A stretch of DNA of 64,000 bases from the NCBI RefSeq assembly GCF_010389155.1, contig NC_057769.1:19220735-19284734 (forward strand). The letters are read 5' to 3'. The notes below the pieces were generated by a model. That model searched no databases. It was not told the origin of the DNA and worked only from the letters and a program-made list of their open reading frames with translations. The translations under genes were made by a program, and so were the position numbers. Origin of the DNA: Erigeron canadensis (Eukaryota; Streptophyta; Magnoliopsida; Asterales; Asteraceae). Shown here piece after piece: positions 57,101 through 64,000 of this stretch (position 1 is its first letter; each line of letters opens with the position of its first letter).

Positions 57101-60100
57101 AAGATTTTGCATAAAATTGATTGGTAGACCTAAAAGCATGTCAGAAAATTTGGTGCACGACACATGGCATGTTCAGTGACTAAGATTCGGAGAGAGAAAT
57201 TACATAGAATTCTTTCTCCCTGAATCTTAAATACTCATCATGTCATGTGTCAAAGACTCAAAGAGGGAATTTGCATAAAGTCATTTAGGCATATTTATAG
57301 GCCAACCAAATTAAGTCACATTTATCATTTTTCCTTGGTGGATATGTCAACCAGAGAAGACCCATGATTGGTACAACAACCTGATGCGCAGATGCTTCAT
57401 GTTGTCACTAATCATGTCTTAACCTATATAAACTTCATAAGGAGTGATCCATTAGTTTTCCCAGGTGAAGTCAGACCAAGAGGCTACTTTCTATTTAGTG
57501 ACATCCACAGGGGTTCTACCTTAAATGAGGTGCTTATGTGGGGTAATTGTTTTAGCCAGTTGACCATGGTTATTCTTAGGCTTAGAGATTTAACTATGTA
57601 ATATTGAGTGTTTAAACTATCAATAGAAGTCACAATGAGTCATCCTTTAATTGTCCAGGTAAAGTCAGACCCACTAATTGAACATGGTTATTCTAAGGCT
57701 TAGAGAACTAGCTAACTTATACATTTATCTCAACCCATAGCTCAAGTCTACAACGAATATACATGAGAACTCACAAGCATTATAAATATCTAGAACAAAT
57801 GGGAATTAAGGGTTAACTAGTTTGTATGTCAGTATAAAAATACTTCATTTCGAGAGAGGTCCAACAGTTCGACAATCACGCCCCTTACTATGTGCTCCCC
57901 AGAAAAGGATACTTTCAGTTCAGCAGTTAGTAAAGATATAAAATTTTGGCTATACTAACGATATTGTTGAGTTGTGAATTCTAAATTGTCGCACAATGTT
58001 ACTAAATCCACCATGCATGCAAGAGAACCAAGGAACCTATGCCTAATTGGGCACCCTGCACATAAAGAAACTTCATCCTACTTCTGAATTTAACAACATA
58101 ACCCTTTTGGCTCTTTCTTATCATATAACCTTAATCCGAGATTGACTCACTAGTCTTGCTGCAGATGTAGCTCATGAGTTAACCACACCAGGTTCTTACA
58201 GGACTACATGCAAGTGATACACAAGATGTAAATTCTTCTATACCTTTCTATTCCTGTGAGCTTTATTTTCAGATTCAGCTTTTGCACGACACTGTCTACG
58301 CCGCAAAATGCCATGATATTGTTTAGCATTAACAAATACAGGCTCTTCGACTGAATCAGATGGTAGAGGTACACCAGCTTGCTGAATTCCCAATAAATGA
58401 TGGTGGACCTGGAGAAGTGGGTAGATATATAATTCCCTTTTAGTATGAGCATGACCTGAATCTTAACTAGATAGTTATGTTCAAAACATTACGAAATTTC
58501 AAGTTATGTTTGGTCGCTAATTGGTCAATCAACTTTAATACATTTGAACCCAGAAAGTAGCAAGTCAAATGAGTTGAACAGGTCAACAGGGTTGATAATT
58601 GCCCAAGATATAGTTTTAATTTTTAATGCATAAAAACTCCAACATCATGTTATCTAAATATTTGGACATGAAAAAACTAGAACTTTCATCATCATATATA
58701 ACTAACAAGTATTTATAATATATTTTATTAGAAGAAGAGGTGTTTCAGGTAAACGTCCACCCAGTCCCTTTTACCATCACCCAAAGCCATCTGCCCATTC
58801 TGCCACCTATGAAGACCAGCGTTGGAATGACACATAAAGGTATTATACCATAGGTTGCACCGGATACGGCTGAGTCGGGTATGGTTGTGTTTCAAACGGA
58901 TTGAACACACTTCTGTAGTAAGGATCTGGATAAGGATATGCTGCTTGCCCCTGACATAATAGACACTATTCCCTTCAACAATAAAGAAAAGAAAAAAGGT
59001 AGTGACAAACTTATTATGACGAAATTCAGTTAAAGTTCAAATGCAAATACGAACTCTTTTACTTTTTCTAATTTTCGTATCATGTCATATGAAAAAATAA
59101 TGGTCTTGTTCAAAAAATCAGACAATAGTTTTTATTAATGTGAAGGTAAAACAGAATAAGCTGATGTTACCAAATGAGCGAAAGTTATGAAAAAATCAGG
59201 ATAGCATAATGCCTTTTCAGCAATTTAAAAGATACCAAAGTTGGGTATTGCATTGAAGGATGAGATATGCCACATGCAGGAGGAGATGAAGACTGAATCT
59301 GACCATCCAATTGGCTTTGGCCGATCTCACTTTCACTATTATCTGTTCATAATCGGATACATAAATGTGAGTTATACTTAGACACCAGCATTACACATGT
59401 TTAGAAACAAAGTCTATGAAAACAACTAGCAAAAGCTGACGACCTGGACTGGGTTATGTCTTGCCACAATAAAATACCCAGATGAGCAACTAACAACGAA
59501 AGGGTCAAACGGGAAAGGAGGTTAGCTGGGTTAAAAGCTGGTAAATTAGTATATATATGCATAGAATCTCTATGTCAAAAAGTGCATAGAATCTTCCAAA
59601 ACACTTTTTTTTTATAGATTGATATAGTAATAAGACAAATGTTACATTCTCCTATCGGACAGTGACACTTGGAAAAATCCATACACCTAGAAAACTTAAC
59701 ACCTCAACATTCACTAGCAAGTGTCCCATAAAAGAATTTATGAGACATTAACCGGCTTAATTAATCCACGCCCGCTTTAACCAATAACTACTCATTGCAA
59801 CCCAGACACAATTTAAACCCAATGCTCTTGACCAGCCCATTTTCCACCTTATGACCACTAATATCCACACTAATTTCAACAAGGACTCAGAAACAAGGAT
59901 GGTACCAGAAACTATTCTAAGAGAGGGTAAAACTTAAAGGGAAAAGTAGACATCAAAGCTAGAGGGCATTTTTGATTATTTATTTAACAATAACTCGTAT
60001 TAAATATATCGTTGTTATTTGGCACTCCAAGGGGCAATGGCCCACCCTGTCCACCCTCTAGTACCGCCACTGCTGAGAAGTGAGAAATACATAAACATAG

Positions 60101-60571
60101 CTTTCAAGGTAGTTGTACTAGAGTACTAAATATAATGTATTTATTGACCAGCAATTAAATAATAATACGGGCTTCTTTTCCATACCCATTCTTTGTTTTA
60201 ATTTTCTTCCTACCTTCTCATTTTGAACAATTACCAGAGTATTTTATGGTTTCCCGAACATCTTTCATGTCATATAAATTTGGTTGTAACTCATATAATT
60301 AACAATGTAATTAATATTCAGACATTTTCAGAGACTACTACCACAAAACTTGAAAACCTCGTGGAGCGATTACACAAAATAAATAAAATTACAACAATGT
60401 GGAAATCTGTATGAAGAATATGCAATTAGCACAATAAAGAAGCAAAAGCAACAACAATTAGTATTATTCCAAGTACATAATAAATAAACATAAATCGGGG
60501 TATATACCAGAAACCTCGGGAGCTGAGGAGGACATGATGCTGCCTCGCACACAGATTTGATAAACTAGAAC
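54177..60571 (-). CDS. NF-YA: Nuclear transcription factor Y subunit A (NF-YA7-like), five exons seen
   Basis: NF-YA is the sequence-specific subunit of the trimeric CCAAT-binding factor in the nucleus. Coding exons (minus strand) are 60508-60535 (start, with 5' UTR to 60571), 59236-59342, 58849-58950, 58244-58408 and 54177-54329. All introns have GT...AG ends and the phases agree, giving 184 codons plus TAA. Exon 4 holds the NF-YB/YC-binding half ([19 protein letters not shown]) and exon 5 the DNA-contact half ([20 protein letters not shown]). The start [11 protein letters not shown] and the [10 protein letters not shown] block resemble Arabidopsis NF-YA7. Oddities: Cys follows RRRQ, and the usual GGRFLN reads GGRFEKK. 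The last intron (3914 bp) contains copia H. More 5' UTR exons probably exist upstream. Confidence 0.93.
54498..54883 (+). repeat. 5' LTR of copia H (386 bp)
   Basis: Differs from 56656-57043 at only a handful of positions by eye. Contains a CTATATATAT TATA-like box near 54722. Confidence 0.88.
54886..54897 (+). promoter_or_regulatory. Primer-binding site of copia H (initiator tRNA-Met)
   Basis: TGGTATCAGAGC two bases after the LTR end. Confidence 0.92.
54898..55567 (+). other. Leader of copia H, CTG-rich
   Basis: Noncoding leader with many GCTGCTG and GCTGTT units (55070-55290) and a near-duplication of ACTCTGTTTTTTGCTCG (54909 and 54960). No ORF. Confidence 0.75.
55568..56655 (+). pseudogene. 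Copia H gag and protease stub
   Basis: Starts [20 protein letters not shown] at 55568. A 17-bp tandem duplication (55644-55677) shifts the frame. The gag domain continues at 55713-56063 ([33 protein letters not shown]). Another shift lies near 56045. The knuckle reads [14 protein letters not shown], so one Cys of CX2C is missing. A 19-bp tandem duplication (56304-56341) adds a stop. The protease motif [12 protein letters not shown] and [15 protein letters not shown] follow, then a jump at about 56580 to the 3' terminal segment. Confidence 0.9.
56656..57043 (+). repeat. 3' LTR of copia H (388 bp)
   Basis: Copy of 54498-54883. Followed by GCAAAGCAACC, ordinary NF-YA intron sequence. Confidence 0.88.
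57044..58243. other. Rest of the large NF-YA intron
   Basis: No gene. Two diverged copies of a roughly 80-bp block (GTGAAGTCAGACC...ATGGTTATTCT...GGCTTAGAGA) occur at about 57465-57600 and 57655-57715. Confidence 0.55.
59343..60507. other. NF-YA intron 1
   Basis: AT-rich intron between the start exon and exon 2. At about 60020-60075 the minus strand reads CAGTGGCGGTACTAGAGGG, which resembles the end of a plant hAT/MITE-type element, but no partner end is found. Confidence 0.55.
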
Positions 60572-60905
60572 CTGCATTAAAATGGCAAAAATTGGCTGTC
60601 ATAAAACAAATTACTAATACTAAAAAGGTAAGAGACCTGAAACAATGTTTCAGATATTGTAGATAACAAATGTGCCCAAACTTGAATATGGATTAGAAAA
60701 AACAAGTAATGACATATTTTTTTTATTTAATAAACCACTCTTGCTTAGGAATTGAAAAAATGGGATTGAAGTCAAAATATTCGAGTAAATAAAAACAAGT
60801 TTATCCGCTCTCTTGCAATTTAAGTGAATCCTCTTCCCGTTATGGATAAAGGAGCATGTACTCCAATTTCTCTTCATCGCCGAAGAGCTACTAATTAGTT
60901 AAAAG
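60572..60905. other. NF-YA upstream intron or promoter DNA
   Basis: No ORF. The acceptor TTTTAATGCAG (minus strand, 60572-60582) shows that transcription extends further upstream. The 8-bp sequence GTTAAAAG at 60898-60905 is the left target duplication of the hAT element. Confidence 0.5.
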
Positions 60906-61496
60906 CATTGTTGTTAAAAGCGGTGGCTTTTGGCGCCTAAGTGGCACTAGACGCCAAAGGCTGGCAAATCGTGTCTTAACAGGTTTGGTGCGCACAAAAT
61001 TGTCCGCTTTCAAACATGAAAATGACTCATTTAACACTTGCCTTTGATGATTTGAGTTTGACAGTTATTCGTTTTATGTATCAAAAAAGTTAAATGTTGA
61101 ACTTTAAAATATTAAAAACAATTATTTTTAAAAATAGAGAAAGTTGCATAGTACATTTTTTGCTTAACAGGTACTTTAACAGGTCTTAACAGGTACCCAA
61201 TTGCCAGCCTTTACTAGTAAGCGCTGAGCGCAGCAGGTTTTTTATAAATCGCATCCAAGCCCTAAGCCCAAGGCCCACTAACTTAATGCGCTATTCTTTT
61301 GGGATTCAGTTTTAGAGATTTGTATCAATCACGTATATTAACCATATATATCTGCCATATATATATCTCAATATATTCCACAGAATATATCACCAAATAC
61401 ACATCAATTCTTCCTTCTCTAATTCTCTGAAACGTTAGCCATTGTTTTTTTATTCCTTCTTCAAGTGAATTCTTCCACTAAAAACTGCTACATACA

Positions 61497-62383
61497 ATGA
61501 ATCAACATGGCGCTGCTGACCCGTATCAATCCAAAGATCCTAGATGGAAATACAAGGTTGACAAGAACGACAAGAATGTTGTTCGATGCAATTTTTGCGG
61601 CATTATCACCAGAGGAGGAATTTAGAGGGCTAAGATGCATCAAATAGGAGGCCACAAAAATGTAAGAATGTGTAAACACGTTTGATAAGAACAGAAGCAA
61701 AGAGACTGAATTCACGACAAAATCCGACCTAAATCGGTTAAACAATTTATAGATAGATAGTTGGCTGGTATATGAGCCCAGCAAAGCTCCCTTGCGTGAT
61801 ACGCTATAACAAAATCAATCAATGTCCTAACCTAATAGCCTGTAGGCGTTATTTATAGAATTGAGACATACCTAATTTACGATTAACACCCACGTAATAA
61901 TAATACGACACAATAATAACTAAAGTAAACATAACCAGCCCAAACCCAGCCCATTCTTTAACTTAAACTTCCAGGGCCATCAGCCCATTCTTTTTCTTTC
62001 TGCGCCTTACATAAAAACGACCCGAATGAGTATCACCTGCCACCTGATTCATATCAACGTTCCAGATGATGTGGTGGCAGAACTAAAGGAATATGTAGAA
62101 AACCAAAAGGCAAAGAAGACAAACGATGGCTTACATGATCTGATAATCAAGTTTGAAGACGACGGATATGCTGACTATGAACTTCATGAGGATGAGGATG
62201 TTGAGTCAGTCAATACTCAAAACAAGAGGGCCCGAGGAGTAATTAAGTTTGGTTTTTAACAAGGTCTTCTCAACCATCAACATCAAAACCATATATATAA
62301 ATTTAATTGATGACGATTCCCTGGAAGTAGAAGATGACCCATTTGATGCAGACAAAATTCTAGATGGGTCTGATTAGTACCTA
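61497..62383 (+). pseudogene. hAT transposase N-terminal remnant (BED zinc finger)
   Basis: ATG at 61497. The frame gives WKYKVDKNDKNVVRCNFCGI, an in-frame TAG at 61623, then AKMHQIGGHKNVRMCKH: Cys-X2-Cys and the following His/Cys residues of a BED-type finger. A solo LTR (61683-62056) interrupts at CKH; skipping the LTR and one TSD restores the frame into VPDDVVAELKEYVENQKAKK. An acidic segment (EDEDVESVNTQNKRARGVI) and a short DDSLEVEDDPFD tail follow. DUF659, catalytic and dimerisation regions are absent. BED fingers bind DNA, often at transposon ends. Confidence 0.82.
61683..62056. mobile_element. Solo LTR, 374 bp, inside the hAT element
   Basis: Starts TGATAAGAACAG and ends TTCATATCA with inverted TGATA/TATCA ends. 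Flanked by the perfect 5-bp duplication ACGTT (61678-61682 and 62057-62061). Removing it restores the hAT reading frame, an independent proof of the borders. No related LTR is elsewhere in the window, so its family is unknown. Confidence 0.88.
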
Positions 62384-62734
62384 AGTTTGGTTTTATAGGT
62401 TTTGAATAAGTTTGGTTTTTAGGTTTTGAAGTTTGAATTATCTGTTTTTAGTATTTGTGTTTTCATTTTATGAATCCTTTACTTTTGGCTGAATTGAATA
62501 TTTGTTTGTGAATGTAGAGCTCAATTTAAATGGCATTTTGCTTTCTTATTTGAAGTGCGCTTTTTTTTTCTCGAGACCGCGCTTTTTTTTGCGCATCTCG
62601 CCTAGGCCATATTAAGTGCCTTTGCGCATTGAGTGCGCCCCGAGCTCTTGACAACTATGGTTAAAAGAAAGTTTTTTTTAACTACTTCCGCCAATTCAGG
62701 AGTCTCTAATTCGTATGCAGCCCACCAATACATT

Positions 62735-63258
62735 GGATCTATTATCAAGTTATCAACTTACGTTTTTTGGTCTAGATAAATCCCTTTCTTCATATGAAAG
62801 GTTGCAAATTGTTCTCAGTATATCCTTTTTTCATCCACATCTTTAGCAATTCTTTGAAATGCTTCCATAACATGAACAATAGCTTTTTTGTCTTGGTTTG
62901 GTGCTCTTCTTTACACGCCACCAGGAACCAATCTTTCTAAATAGAATTTATATTAATAGTTTGGATTTAGAGCAGGATCCAAACAATGAACTGGAATCGT
63001 CATTTTTTCCCCACCTATCTAGAACAATTTTTTCAACTTCAGAATAAATTCGATTTTTATTTTCCTTCATAGCATCTTTAAGATCTCCGACCATGTAATC
63101 CATTCTTTCATAGATTTCTCCCATTTTTGGACTTTCACCCGCACAAAACTCAAACAATAAAAAAAAAAAAGTTTTGTAATAGCTAAAATAATCTTCCCCA
63201 AACACATCATCTTTAATCGTTTCAGTGAAAACATGCCCTGGTTGTTTGCATGCTTTCA
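62735..63258 (-). pseudogene. hAT transposase C-terminal fragment
   Basis: Minus strand. From 63258 it reads KACKQPGHVFTETIKDDVFG, ESPKMGEIYERMDYMVGDLK, VEKIVLDRWGK, then with a frame change YKFYLERLVPGGV and EAFQRIAKDVDE...EQFATFHMKKGIY down to about 62735. This matches the region around the hAT dimerisation domain of common plant hAT proteins. Several stops and shifts are present. Confidence 0.75.
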
Positions 63259-64000
63259 ACCATTTTCTTATATACGGTATCCTCTATAAATGTGTCTTCA
63301 AAGATACAAATTGAAGAATCTTTTGGCATGTTGGTGAGAAATGTGGTCGATATGAAGATTATTCGAGGATTGTAATTTCTTGAAATGGTTAATGCCATCA
63401 AACAAGCACCGGCTCGATACAAACCCCCATCTTCTCAAAAGCAAGAACTATATTGCTTGATGAATGTGTGCACGATGTTGGGAAGAACCTAAGACCATTT
63501 AAAGACATTTGGTACATACAAGGAGTCTCAATTGTCTTGGAGCCACTAATTTGCAAGGCGATTGGAAAGAAAATAGAGGAGTATAGACATACCTTTTGGT
63601 CCCCTTGTGTGCAGACTTTAAGTCTCATTTTTAAAGACTTGGCAAACAAATGCTATTGTTTGTTCAACACATATAGGAAAGGCAAGGCAATACTAAAATA
63701 ACTTCTTAACTCACTCATGCCTTATGTTATTGAAGGTTGCCAAAACACGTTTTGCAAAGGTCAATGGATTGTAGGAGGCACTTGCAACCAATATAGTTCT
63801 TGACTTTTGGCGCGAATGGTTCAAAAAAATGGATGAAAGCAAGTAACTAGTCACTAAGATGATTAAAGATGATGTGTTTTTGGGTTGAGAATACTTTAGG
63901 TATTACAAAACCCATTTTTTATGGTTAAGTTTTGTATTTTTGGCTGTCCAAAAATGGGAGAAATCTCTTAAAGCATGGATAACATGGTTGGAGAAATCAA
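63259..64000 (+). pseudogene. hAT transposase fragment (DUF659 region), runs off the window
   Basis: Plus strand, opposite to its neighbour. It reads FLEMVNAIKQAPARYKPPSS, KARTILLDECVHDVGKNLRP, then after a gap FWSPCVQTLSLIFKDLANK and YRKGKAILK, later KMIKDDVF and PKMGE-like sequence near 63860-63970. Part of DUF659 is deleted and many stops occur. Its final 130 bp resemble the minus-strand copy at 63070-63230. It continues beyond 64000. Confidence 0.75.

Larger units (their letters stand above)
60906..62659 (+). mobile_element. Short hAT-family transposon with 8-bp TSD
   Basis: Perfect 8-bp duplication GTTAAAAG at 60898-60905 and 62660-62667. Imperfect terminal inverted repeats: CATTGTTGTTAA at the left end and CATAGTTGTCAA as complement of the right end. 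8-bp TSDs are the hAT signature. Inside is a degenerate transposase start with a BED zinc finger. The catalytic core is missing, so it is a non-autonomous deletion derivative. A solo LTR later inserted into it. It lies upstream of the NF-YA start exon. Confidence 0.85.

Noticed and set aside
57368..57601. 77-codon frame in the NF-YA intron
   Set aside because: No domain, no codon support, inside a spliced intron.
60020..60075. Possible MITE or hAT end CAGTGGCGGTAC
   Set aside because: Only one end seen, with no partner TIR or TSD nearby; mentioned within the intron entry only.
62026..62056. ATG at 62026 as start of a small gene
   Set aside because: The first ten codons belong to the solo LTR; the true frame comes from the hAT remnant upstream.

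Overview
The window is a repeat-dominated stretch of a plant nuclear genome. The evidence is a plant-type NF-YA gene with introns, Ty1/copia and Ty3/gypsy LTR retrotransposons with tRNA-derived primer sites, and hAT transposon relics. The retroelement protein styles (SIRE/Maximus-like copia, Tekay/Del-like chromovirus, Athila) suggest a eudicot, possibly Asteraceae; that family-level guess is inference. There are no bacterial-type operons, CRISPR arrays or rRNA genes.

Layout. 1-1404: broken copia RT/RNase H fragment (-). 1405-12818: copia element A (-). 12819-13757: relic of a host gene with a recognisable intron. 13758-13838: first 81 bp of a gypsy LTR. 13839-28734: copia element B (-), a close relative of A; its 5' LTR is split by a 3.27-kb gypsy solo LTR (25439-28704, TSD CAATG). 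28735-29780: copia fragment C (-). 29781-39468: gypsy chromovirus D (-), which has lost protease and RT. 39469-49911: Athila-type element F (-) with gag-PR, RT-RH, IN and a 3' ORF that appears to use a tiny spliced first exon; its 3' LTR is missing. 49912-50450: copia fragment G (-). 50451-54176: AT-rich DNA with little recognisable content. 54177-60571: NF-YA gene on the - strand (five exons seen, four fully coding or mostly coding), with a deleted copia element H (+) in its largest intron. 60906-62659: a short hAT element with 8-bp TSD, itself holding a 374-bp solo LTR with 5-bp TSD. 62700-64000: two hAT transposase fragments in opposite orientation.

Function. The only plausible working host gene is NF-YA (predicted 184 aa, NF-YA7-like), the DNA-contacting subunit of the CCAAT-box factor. 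All transposon coding regions carry stops, frameshifts, deletions or lost catalytic residues, so none looks autonomous; element B is the youngest, with near-identical LTRs.

Most unusual signals: (1) a module built of short ACGATCT/AGATCGT repeats and palindromes plus conserved linker blocks that occurs in the 5' leader of the copia elements and, in the same order, inside LTRs of unrelated gypsy elements; (2) an array of about 14 copies of the palindrome AACTGCGNCGCAGTT in the LTR and 3' spacer of Athila element F; (3) repeated hairpins with variable stems and a constant loop in the long 3' noncoding region of the copia elements; (4) a candidate spliced 18-nt leader exon for the Athila 3' ORF.
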